Positions 1 to 6,101 of a stretch of DNA of 7,557 bases are shown piece after piece. The position numbers were made by a program, and so were the translations under genes. The notes under the pieces are model-generated. The model saw only the letters and a list, made by a program, of their open reading frames with translations. It was not told the origin of the DNA and did no database searches. Each line of letters starts with the position of its first letter. The first letter of the stretch is position 1. The DNA comes from JBLIKP01 sp047635375 (GTDB lineage: Bacteria; Bacteroidota; Bacteroidia; Sphingobacteriales; Sphingobacteriaceae), in contig JBLIKP010000102.1 in NCBI GenBank assembly GCA_047635375.1, positions 1-7,557 on the forward strand, read 5' to 3'.

Positions 1-345
1 CTGCAGCGCAAGAAGTACACTGCAATGAAAAGAGAGGCTCAATTGAATGAAGAAGCGATTTTATTTACTCAGCAAAATTTAAAAAATCAGCTTAGAGTAG
101 AAGCTGAAATGGCTGTTAGGAATTACAATACGGCCCTACGTAATTATTCATTAGCTAGCGAGCAGCAGATTTTGGTGGAAAAAGGAATTGATTTGATGAT
201 CGCCTCCTTTAGTACTGGTAAAAAATCTCTTGAAGATTTGGTGCAACTTCAGCGAAAGAAAATAGAATTTGAAAACTTAAAGGCAAAATCGGTTTACGAA
301 GGAAATGCACAAAGTGCGTTTCTTAAGTATTTATTAGCCTACTAA
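1..345 (+). CDS. TolC/CusC-family outer-membrane efflux protein, C-terminal fragment (5' end outside window)
   Basis: The reading frame is open from base 1 and ends at TAA 343-345, giving the last 114 residues of a longer protein. An in-frame ATG at 25 is internal, not the start. The fragment is almost entirely amphipathic helix. It carries the pattern typical of the last long helix of TolC-type outer-membrane factors: a small aromatic/Gly stretch (SFSTGKKSLEDLVQLQRKK, about residues 74-92 of the fragment) followed by a final helix ending KYLLAY. Such proteins form the outer-membrane and periplasmic tunnel of tripartite RND pumps. The adaptor gene follows after 11 bases, so this is very probably the exit duct of the same metal-efflux system. 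In some Bacteroidota the TolC part is fused to the C-terminus of the CusA/CzcA pump, and this fragment could equally be the tail of such a fusion. The window does not reach far enough left to decide. Confidence 0.85.
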   Translation: MQRKKYTAMKREAQLNEEAILFTQQNLKNQLRVEAEMAVRNYNTALRNYSLASEQQILVEKGIDLMIASFSTGKKSLEDLVQLQRKKIEFENLKAKSVYEGNAQSAFLKYLLAY

Positions 346-356
346 ATAAAAATATT

Positions 357-2102
357 ATGAAAACGATTAAAGCAATTTTTGGAAATCAATGGGTGAAAAC
401 CGGATTGATTTTAGGGGTTGGAATTATCCTTGGAAGCTGGTTTTTTGGTGGGGATAGCGCTCCCAAAAAAGCGGAAATCAGCGAAGGGCATGATCATTCA
501 ACAAACTCTGTTTGGACGTGTTCCATGCATCCACAAATCAGACAAGACGAGCCTGGCTTATGCCCGATTTGTGCCATGGATTTAATTCCCGTGGACAATA
601 GTGCGCCTGGGAACTCAGACGATCCAGGGCAAGTTTCCCTTACTGAGGCGGCTACCATTTTGGCGCAAATTCAGACGGTTACAATAAATAAGGGTACTGC
701 CGAAAAAGAGATTACCCTTCAAGGGAAAGTCCGCCCAGATGAGCGAACCTTGTCTGAGGTTTCTGCGCGCTTTAGCGGAAGAATTGAAAAGCTTTTTGTG
801 AATTTTACGGGAGAAGAGATTAAACGCGGACAAAAAATCGCAACGCTTTATTCCCCAGAAATTTTAAGTGCACAGCAGGAATTGATTGAGGCGATAAGCA
901 TTAAAGAATCGTCACCAGCATTATACAATGCCGTAGTTAGAAAACTTGAACTTTGGGGGGTTACCTCCGCCCAAATTCAACGAATTGAGGAAACAAAAAA
1001 AGCCGACTCATTCATTGATATCTATTCCCCTCAAACAGGAACCGTGATTGAGCGCCCTGTAGCCGAAGGTGATTACATTAAGGAAGGGACTACCTTATTT
1101 AAAATAGCCAACCTTAGCTCAGTTTGGGTAGTGTTTGATGTGTACGAAAGTGATTTGCCGTGGTTGAAAAACGGGGCGAGGATAAACTTTTCGGTAAACT
1201 CTTTGCCAGGACAAGATTTCAAGGGGAAAATCTCCTTCATAGACCCTATGGTCGACGAGAAATCGCGTGTTGCCGGCGCTCGTGTTGAGCTGTCAAATCC
1301 GTCAAGCCTTTTGAAGCCGGGGATGTTTGTCCGTGGTGAGGTAACTGCAAGATTAAACACATCCAAATCGGCCCTAATGATCCCTAAATCTGCGGTGCTC
1401 TGGACCGGGAAACGTGCGGTAGTTTATGTTCAAGATCCAAATAGTAAATCGAATTTCTTTTTTAGGGAGATTGCATTGGGTGCTGAGTCTGGGGATTATT
1501 ATGTAGTTAATTCTGGACTTGAAGAAGGTGAAAAAGTGGTGAGTAATGGTGCGTTTAAAGTAGATGCTGCGGCACAACTCGCTGGAAAAAAAAGCATGAT
1601 GAATCAGCCTTCGACTGTCAAAAAAGCCAAAGTTGAAAATTGGAAAGGAAACCCTGAACTTTCAGAAAACGTATCGGCAATAATTGACGGTTACTTAATT
1701 TTGAAGGAGGCCTTAAGCTCAGACCGACCAGATTTCGCAAAGGATGAGGGAAAAAAGATTCTATCATTAATGGGCGACTTGAATGCATCAAGCCTAACCG
1801 GAAAAAGCCGCGACGATTTTAATGCAAAAAAATCGGTGCTAAAAAAGGCGTTGACTAAAATTGCCTCCACTGAGTCTATTGACGATCAACGAATGGCATT
1901 TCTTGATTTAAGTACAGTTGTTGTGGATTGGAGTAAAAAAGTTGAAGAGAAGCTTCAGAAAATACTTTACGTTAAATATTGCCCAATGGCTAATAATAAC
2001 AATGGCGGGCAATGGCTAAGTGATAAAAAGAATATTGAAAATCCGTATTTTGGAAAAAAAATGCACAAATGTGGTGCGATTACTAATACCCTAACTAACT
2101 AA
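357..2102 (+). CDS. CusB/CzcB-type RND efflux periplasmic adaptor with N-terminal heavy-metal-binding domain and C-terminal DUF3347-like domain
   Basis: A 581-residue membrane-fusion protein that would bridge the inner-membrane RND pump and the outer-membrane duct. Residues 15-30 form an N-terminal membrane anchor. A HDH motif (45-47) and a heavy-metal-binding domain follow, with WTCSMHP at 53-59 and CPICAMDL at 69-76 giving Cys, Met and His ligands. Residues about 115-405 are the adaptor core: barrel-sandwich halves (GRIEKLFVNFTGEEIKRGQ, then YSPQTGTVIERPVAEGDYI) around a short helical hairpin, followed by a beta-barrel ending in LKPGMFVRGEV (319-329). Residues about 430-575 match the DUF3347 pattern seen on Bacteroidota CusB proteins, with YCPMANNN at 541-548, NPYFG at 562-566 and MHKCG at 569-573, again Met/His/Cys rich. 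ATG 357 is preceded by an A-rich leader and gives an intact anchor. It is the second gene of the cluster and ends 2 bases before the protease gene. The Cys/Met ligands favour Cu(I)/Ag(I), which is inference. Confidence 0.93.
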   Translation: MKTIKAIFGNQWVKTGLILGVGIILGSWFFGGDSAPKKAEISEGHDHSTNSVWTCSMHPQIRQDEPGLCPICAMDLIPVDNSAPGNSDDPGQVSLTEAATILAQIQTVTINKGTAEKEITLQGKVRPDERTLSEVSARFSGRIEKLFVNFTGEEIKRGQKIATLYSPEILSAQQELIEAISIKESSPALYNAVVRKLELWGVTSAQIQRIEETKKADSFIDIYSPQTGTVIERPVAEGDYIKEGTTLFKIANLSSVWVVFDVYESDLPWLKNGARINFSVNSLPGQDFKGKISFIDPMVDEKSRVAGARVELSNPSSLLKPGMFVRGEVTARLNTSKSALMIPKSAVLWTGKRAVVYVQDPNSKSNFFFREIALGAESGDYYVVNSGLEEGEKVVSNGAFKVDAAAQLAGKKSMMNQPSTVKKAKVENWKGNPELSENVSAIIDGYLILKEALSSDRPDFAKDEGKKILSLMGDLNASSLTGKSRDDFNAKKSVLKKALTKIASTESIDDQRMAFLDLSTVVVDWSKKVEEKLQKILYVKYCPMANNNNGGQWLSDKKNIENPYFGKKMHKCGAITNTLTN

Positions 2103-2104
2103 AA

Positions 2105-4120
2105 ATGAGAAAACTATTAATGGCAATAGCCATTTTAGGAATAGGAATTTCGGCTAAGGCACAAGAACCGTGCGCCTTTGATAGGCAAGCACGACCTTTT
2201 GAAGCAGAGACGAACGCGAAAATTTCAAATTATTTAACATCAATAAAATCCAACCGTCAGGCATTTGACTCAACCGAATATACCATCCCAGTGGTGGTGC
2301 ATGTATTCCATGATGGTGGTGCAGAGAATATTACCATGAGCCAAATCAACGGCGCTTTAAAGGTGTTGAACGATGATTTTGGAAAAGCTCCAGGCTCAAT
2401 GGGCGATGGAAATGGTGCCGATACAAGAATTCAATTTAAGCTGGCGAAAATCAACCCAGATGGAAAATGTACAAATGGGGTGGTTAGAATTAGAACGAAG
2501 TTAACAGACCACCGCCAAGTGGACCGACAAAAATTAAAGGATCTAAGTGCTTGGGATAATAAGAAATACTTCAACATTTACATAGTACGTACAATCACCG
2601 GCAATGTGGGCGGATATGCGTCCTTCCCAGGAGGACCAGATAACGAGGACGGGATTGTTGTTCGAAATAATTTATTTGGAACAACGGGAACGAGCAATTC
2701 CCTTGGCAGAACATTAACCCATGAAACTGGTCACTGGCTTGGACTTTATCACACCTTCCAAGATGGATGTGGTGAGGATGAGTGTACAACAGGAGATTTA
2801 GTATGTGATACGCCTCCAATTTCACTGCCATCCTCAGGATGTCCAACGGGAGCCAATACTTGTTCGAACGACTCTCCAGACATGCCAGATAATATCGAAA
2901 ATTACATGGACTATTCCTCTGACGCCTGTCAAAACATGTTAAGTGAAGGCCAGTCTGATAGAATGAAGGGTTCTTTGGAAACAATTAGAACGCAAATATG
3001 GACCGCCGAGAACCTAGTTGCGACAGGGATTGATACTGCCTATGTGACTCCAGAGACGTGCCCAGTAGTGGCGAACTTTGCTACGCTAAGTAATGAGATT
3101 TGCATTGGAAACGGTGTTGAATTTCACAACACATCATTAAATACATTTGATTCAGTAAAGTGGGTTTTCCCAGGCGGAAGTCCAAGTGAATCGACTATGG
3201 AAAACCCATTGGTACGATATGACTCCTTAGGCGTTTATTCGGCGATGATTATTGCGTATGATTCGCTTGGCGCCGATACAATGTTTAAAGATTCGATTAT
3301 TCGAGTTAACCCTCCAGGAATAGGAGAAGACCTTAAATTCTTTGAAGGGTTTGAGTCGGGTGTTTTTCCTGATAATGGGATAACCTTAGTGAATTATGAC
3401 CAAGGTATTACTTGGCAATTGGATAGTAATGCCGCAAAAACGGGTAAGTATTCAATTAAAATTAATAACCTTATTAATACCAACTACGGGACAACCGACG
3501 AAATTGTGTTGCCATTCTTTAATCTAAATAATGGAAATGATGATAGAGATTTAGAGCTCACCTTCGATGTGGCTTATGCCCGAAGTGACCCGAGTTTTTC
3601 TGATGAATTGTACATTCAGATATCAAGAAATTGCGGGCAAACCTTTACTAACATTTTTACAGCAAGCGGACAAGGATTGGCAACTGGTCCAACTCAAACC
3701 ACCCCTTTCATTCCTGATTCTACGCAGTGGAGATCTAGAAAAGTAAATCTTAACTTCTTTAAGCAAGACACCTTTTTCTTAATTCGCTTTGTAAACGTAA
3801 CCGATGGTGGAAACAACCTTTACTTAGACAACATCAGATTGAGAGATAAGAGTTTGTCCACAGGGATTTCTGAAACAAAGAATTTTGGGGGAGAAATCTT
3901 CCCAAACCCATCAAGCGGGATTTTAACAATTCGATGGGATAATTCGAAAAAGATTAAAACCTTTGAGGTAATTAATAGTGTGGGACAATTGGTTGAAACA
4001 ATTTACCCGAATTCGGAGGGTGAGATTTCAGTAGATTTGAGCCGTCTTCCTAAGGGATTTTATGTGATTCAACCCATGGGCGAGGAATTGTTTAGCCCAA
4101 TGAAATGGATAAAAAATTAA
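2105..4120 (+). CDS. Secreted pappalysin-type (M43) zinc metalloprotease with PKD-like domain and T9SS type A sorting domain
   Basis: A 671-residue secreted protein. The signal peptide covers residues 1-19 (Lys-Leu start, hydrophobic core, AKA-Q cleavage region). The catalytic domain (about 58-300) contains IPVVVHVFH (61-69) and the extended zinc motif HETGHWLGLYH (206-216). His206, His210 and His216 would be the ligands and Glu207 the catalytic base. The Met-turn NYMDY lies at 266-270 (Met268). Several Cys residues between 222 and 275 fit the disulphides of M43B enzymes. A PKD-like Ig fold follows at about 322-402 (VKWVFPGGSP, YDSLGVYS), then a jelly-roll or MAM-like beta module (about 408-580, ending LYLDNIRLRD). 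The sorting domain is at about 597-671 (FPNPSSG near 599-605, LSRLPKGFYVIQ near 645-656). The family cleaves extracellular or surface proteins after T9SS export. All key residues are present. The gene starts 2 bases after the adaptor stop and ends 1 base before the HMA gene, so it is embedded in the metal operon, which is unusual for this enzyme class. Its substrate is unknown. Confidence 0.93.
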   Translation: MRKLLMAIAILGIGISAKAQEPCAFDRQARPFEAETNAKISNYLTSIKSNRQAFDSTEYTIPVVVHVFHDGGAENITMSQINGALKVLNDDFGKAPGSMGDGNGADTRIQFKLAKINPDGKCTNGVVRIRTKLTDHRQVDRQKLKDLSAWDNKKYFNIYIVRTITGNVGGYASFPGGPDNEDGIVVRNNLFGTTGTSNSLGRTLTHETGHWLGLYHTFQDGCGEDECTTGDLVCDTPPISLPSSGCPTGANTCSNDSPDMPDNIENYMDYSSDACQNMLSEGQSDRMKGSLETIRTQIWTAENLVATGIDTAYVTPETCPVVANFATLSNEICIGNGVEFHNTSLNTFDSVKWVFPGGSPSESTMENPLVRYDSLGVYSAMIIAYDSLGADTMFKDSIIRVNPPGIGEDLKFFEGFESGVFPDNGITLVNYDQGITWQLDSNAAKTGKYSIKINNLINTNYGTTDEIVLPFFNLNNGNDDRDLELTFDVAYARSDPSFSDELYIQISRNCGQTFTNIFTASGQGLATGPTQTTPFIPDSTQWRSRKVNLNFFKQDTFFLIRFVNVTDGGNNLYLDNIRLRDKSLSTGISETKNFGGEIFPNPSSGILTIRWDNSKKIKTFEVINSVGQLVETIYPNSEGEISVDLSRLPKGFYVIQPMGEELFSPMKWIKN

Positions 4121-4121
4121 A

Positions 4122-4349
4122 ATGAAAAAGACTAAATTTAAAACAACGATAAATTGTGGTGGCTGTATAGCAACAGTTACTCCAGTATTAAATGGCATAG
4201 ATGGGATTAAGTCTTGGGATGTAGATACAACCTCCAAGGATAAAATTTTAACTATTGAAAGTGAAGATGATTTGAGTGCAACGGTGGTTGAGAAAATTAC
4301 CAAAGCTGGGTTCGATATCCGCCCAAAGAAAGGGATATTTGGCTTTTAA
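4122..4349 (+). CDS. HMA-domain heavy-metal chaperone-like protein
   Basis: A 75-residue protein that is a single ferredoxin-like HMA domain, the usual length for CopZ/Atx1-type chaperones. The metal site is NCGGC (residues 11-15), a CxxC pair with Gly-Gly between the cysteines in place of the usual GMTCxxC lead-in. The rest follows the family pattern: hydrophobic helix after the site (IATVTPVLNGIDGI), a strand with WDVD, a second strand (KILTIES), and a helix ending in AGFDI before a basic tail. No signal peptide is visible, so it should be cytoplasmic. It would bind Cu(I) or a similar soft cation and pass it to a pump or regulator. ATG 4122 lies 1 base after the protease stop, so the two are almost certainly cotranscribed and perhaps translationally coupled. 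Its domain assignment is firm. The metal is inferred from the neighbouring genes. Confidence 0.9.
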   Translation: MKKTKFKTTINCGGCIATVTPVLNGIDGIKSWDVDTTSKDKILTIESEDDLSATVVEKITKAGFDIRPKKGIFGF

Positions 4350-4381
4350 CTTAATAATCAACAATAAATAAATTCAAACAA

Positions 4382-4699
4382 ATGAAAAAATCGATTTTAT
4401 TCGTAGCGGCCCTATTTGTAGGAGGAATGTTTTTAACTTCTTGCGGATCAGGTGACCCAAAATCAGCCGAAGGTGCTGACAAAATGGAAATGGAAATGAC
4501 TGACGATGCTCAGGACCATGATGCAGAAGCTCACGACCACGGTGCAGAAGGTCATGACCATGATGCTGAAATGACAGCAGAGGCAGAATTCCAGTGCCCA
4601 ATGAAATGCGAAGGTGAAAAAACCTACGCTGAAATGGGTACATGCCCAACGTGCAAAATGAACCTTAAGGAAATGGTAGCTTCTGAAGAAGCGATGTAA
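4382..4699 (+). CDS. His-rich lipoprotein with heavy-metal-binding domain
   Basis: A 105-residue lipoprotein. Residues 1-20 are a signal peptide (KK start, VAALFVGGMF core) ending in the lipobox LTSC, with Cys21 as the lipidated residue. The linker is acidic and Met-rich (MEMEM at 35-39). Next come three heptad copies of an xDHxAEx unit (residues 44-64) giving five His residues. The C-terminal module (about 70-98) is a heavy-metal-binding domain with FQCPMKCEG at 70-78 and GTCPTCKMNL at 86-95; Cys72, Cys76, Cys88 and Cys91 and Met74 and Met93 are likely ligands. The protein would sit in a membrane leaflet facing the periplasm, or on the surface, and buffer or hand over metal to the pump. The gap of 32 bases from the HMA gene contains no TAnnTTTG box, and a strong terminator follows, so it is probably the last gene of the operon. 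Its exact role is inferred from composition and neighbours. Confidence 0.88.
   Translation: MKKSILFVAALFVGGMFLTSCGSGDPKSAEGADKMEMEMTDDAQDHDAEAHDHGAEGHDHDAEMTAEAEFQCPMKCEGEKTYAEMGTCPTCKMNLKEMVASEEAM
4511..4573 (+). repeat. Three 21-bp in-frame tandem repeats encoding xDHxAEx heptads
   Basis: Inside the His-rich lipoprotein gene three consecutive 21-base units encode QDHDAEA, HDHGAEG and HDHDAEM. The units share the frame gaccaygrtgcwgaa at DNA level but are not identical. The repeat multiplies a potential metal-binding His/Asp/Glu motif and could expand or shrink by slippage. Confidence 0.8.
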
Positions 4700-4712
4700 T
4701 TTCTAAATTCAT

Positions 4713-4747
4713 AAAAAAACCCGAGAAGAAGTTCTCGGGTTTTTTTT
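4713..4747. terminator. Bidirectional intrinsic terminator between convergent genes
   Basis: A perfect 8-bp stem CCCGAGAA (4720-4727) / TTCTCGGG (4732-4739) with loop GAAG is flanked by seven A (4713-4719) and eight T (4740-4747). The hairpin followed by a T-run is therefore present when read from either side. It sits 14 bases after the stop of the His-rich lipoprotein and 11 bases after the stop of the leftward iron-permease gene, so it can end both transcripts. Confidence 0.93.
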
Positions 4748-4757
4748 GTGATTTTTT

Positions 4758-5600
4758 TTAAGCTTTTGCCGGTGTTGGTTTTGAAGCTTTAATCCAGATA
4801 AAGTAAACTGCAATAAGGTAGGCTATGTAGCTTAATACTTCAATAAGTGAAGGGTTACCGTTGTAGCCTAAAACACTTTTAAAGATACTTCCAATAACTC
4901 CTTTTTCATGTAAAAGAGGGAAGCTTCCGTCGGCAAAGACCGCTGGATTTATATCCCAAACGTGTTCTATTATAATTGGAATCCATCCTGCTTCCTGAAG
5001 TTCGTGTACACCGTGGGCGGTTAATCCTGCAGCGATAAGGACTAAGAAAATGCTTGTTATATTGAAGAACTTCTTCATATTGAAACGCATAGCTCCTCTA
5101 AATAGAAGATAGGCCAGGGCAATGCCAATTGCAATTCCAATAATGGCGCCTAATAAGGGTTCCCAAACACTTCCGCTACGTTGGTTAATGGCGTTAAGGA
5201 AAACAACTGTTTCGGCACCTTCTCTTAGGATGGCAAAGAATACAAGCATGAAAATTCCAGTTTTCTTGGAGTCTTCCTTGGTTTGCTCTAATCCTTGCGT
5301 AAGTTCAGCGGCGATGTTTGTGTTTTTCGCATACCAAACAATCATGTAGGTTAGGAATACAACAGTAACTAGCATTGTAATTCCCTCGAAAATGTATTCG
5401 TTTTTTCCTTCAAACCCGCCTGCCAACGCATTAAACGCCCAAGCGATAATTAAGGATCCAACTACGGCAGCCCCAATTGCAATGTTTACGGTTCTTTTTA
5501 GGTCCGTTTGTCCTGTTTTGGTTAGGAAGCCGAAAACGATTCCTACTATAAGGGCGGCCTCAAACGCTTCTCTAAAGGTTATTATTAAACTTTCTAACAT
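4758..5600 (-). CDS. FTR1-family high-affinity iron permease
   Basis: An inner-membrane iron permease of 280 residues from ATG 5600. About seven hydrophobic helices are visible. The two family signature motifs of the R-E-x-x-E type, which carry the iron, are both present: REAFE at residues 10-14 in the first helix and REGAE at 126-130 in the fourth. In related systems (yeast Ftr1p, bacterial EfeU/FtrC) the permease works with a ferroxidase or periplasmic iron-binding partner; none is encoded beside it here. The frame stays open upstream to a TTG at 5627, which would add nine residues. That codon overlaps the -7 promoter box and would lie upstream of the expected transcript start, and the extension is polar and breaks the usual beginning of the family (a few residues before the first motif), so ATG 5600 is preferred. 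The gene is convergent with the metal-efflux operon and shares its terminator. Iron as substrate is known for the family; related divalent metals cannot be excluded. Confidence 0.93.
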   Translation of the reverse strand: MLESLIITFREAFEAALIVGIVFGFLTKTGQTDLKRTVNIAIGAAVVGSLIIAWAFNALAGGFEGKNEYIFEGITMLVTVVFLTYMIVWYAKNTNIAAELTQGLEQTKEDSKKTGIFMLVFFAILREGAETVVFLNAINQRSGSVWEPLLGAIIGIAIGIALAYLLFRGAMRFNMKKFFNITSIFLVLIAAGLTAHGVHELQEAGWIPIIIEHVWDINPAVFADGSFPLLHEKGVIGSIFKSVLGYNGNPSLIEVLSYIAYLIAVYFIWIKASKPTPAKA

Positions 5601-5624
5601 ATCTTTTTTGTTGAATTGTTGGCA

Positions 5625-5632
5625 CAAAGATA
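5625..5632 (-). promoter_or_regulatory. Bacteroidota-type -7 promoter box of the iron-permease gene
   Basis: Read on the - strand this is TATCTTTG, an exact match to the Bacteroidota primary-sigma -7 consensus TAnnTTTG. About 20 bases further upstream the -33 region reads only TTTCC, a weak match to TTTG. A transcript would start near 5618 and leave a leader of roughly 18 bases before ATG 5600. No convincing metal-regulator operator is visible next to it. Confidence 0.65.
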
Positions 5633-5688
5633 ATTTTTCAATAATCTTTTGGAAATCCCTATTGTTAGTGAATTTTATCTGTCTGCGG

Positions 5689-6000
5689 TTTGGGAGCGAA
5701 AATAAGCATGTAAATTATGACTCCCGTTACCCCAGCGGCGGAGGTAATGAAAACGTCTTAACTGCTAAATGCCGTCCAACTAATTAGAGTCCTCGCTTAT
5801 GCTAAGGCCGTGCTGGAGAGACTATGATGGTGGTTTAGAGGTGTCTTGTGTCCTGTGGCAGTGCTCCCAAAAGAACGCTAACGCTTATTCTTCCGCGAGA
5901 ATGGTAGAGAATCATTATCCAAACAAAACTTGGTGTCTAATTACTTAACGCCATCACAAAGACCGACCACGAGGCTAAGCCTCGCGCCAGCGGGGTTATT
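5689..6000. repeat. Unidentified structured, GC-richer intergenic element (MITE/REP-like or structured RNA)
   Basis: This stretch upstream of the iron-permease promoter has no believable gene: the open frame that runs into it is antisense to the permease and lacks protein-like features. It is visibly richer in G+C than the surrounding intergenic DNA. Imperfect nested inverted arms are present. GTTACCCCAGCGGCGGAGG (5726-5744) resembles the complement of the right end near 5982-6000, which reads ATAACCCCGCTGGCGCGAGG. TAATTAGA (5781-5788) pairs with TCTAATTA (5936-5943). A further pair is TTTGGGAGC (5689-5697) with GCTCCCAAA (5863-5871), which crosses the nested set. The arms suggest a degenerate non-autonomous insertion element of about 275 bp. 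A structured RNA is the main alternative. It does not look like tRNA, tmRNA, SRP RNA or RNase P RNA. Confidence 0.4.
5970..5984. repeat. Short perfect GC-rich hairpin in the intergenic element
   Basis: CGAGGC (5970-5975) and GCCTCG (5979-5984) form a 6-bp perfect stem with loop TAA. There is no T-run on either side, so it is unlikely to be an intrinsic terminator. Compact hairpins of this kind occur in REP-type elements, which is only a resemblance. Confidence 0.55.
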
Positions 6001-6101
6001 ACTGACGCCTATACTCGTTTAACAAAAACTACAAGAATGCAAAAAAATTAATAATAAATGGTTTTAAAAACGGTATCAAAAGAAGGTACATACACGCTAT
6101 C
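5995..6101. repeat. 107-bp direct repeat, copy 1 (3' end and downstream flank of the 229-residue lipoprotein gene)
   Basis: This copy begins with GTTATTACTGACGCC and ends in the lipoprotein gene. It covers the last 17 codons, the stop, and 53 bases beyond the stop of the leftward gene at 6048-6737. It matches 6845-6951 with 5 mismatches in 107 bases and no gaps, at an offset of exactly 850. To its left the similarity stops abruptly at the GC-rich element. Confidence 0.95.

Noticed and set aside
2595..2984. Open frame of 129 codons on the - strand.
   Set aside because: It is entirely antisense to the catalytic domain of the metalloprotease and has no protein-like pattern or upstream signals.
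5392..5787. Open frame of 131 codons on the + strand.
   Set aside because: It lies largely antisense to the well-supported iron permease and then runs into the structured element. It has no recognisable domain.
5907..5919. GAGAATCATTATC resembles the right two-thirds of a classical Fur box (GATAATGATAATCATTATC).
   Set aside because: The left third does not match at all, and the site lies about 275 bases upstream of the permease promoter inside the structured element, so it is probably chance.
5970..5984. GC-rich hairpin considered as a terminator for the lipoprotein genes.
   Set aside because: No T-run follows on either strand, in contrast to the clear terminator at 4713-4747.
5689..6000. 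Structured region considered as tRNA, tmRNA, SRP RNA or RNase P RNA.
   Set aside because: No T-loop GTTCRANNC motif, no tmRNA ends, no SRP Alu or GNRA core and no RNase P conserved core could be found on either strand.
5936..6023. Possible integron attC site, suggested by GTTAAGT on the - strand, GTTTAAC on the + strand and a hairpin between them near the 3' end of a lipoprotein gene.
   Set aside because: The boxes are not in the order and orientation needed for attC following the gene (RYYYAAC first, GTTRRRY last on the gene strand). No imperfect L-box arms with bulged bases could be drawn, and no integrase is in view.
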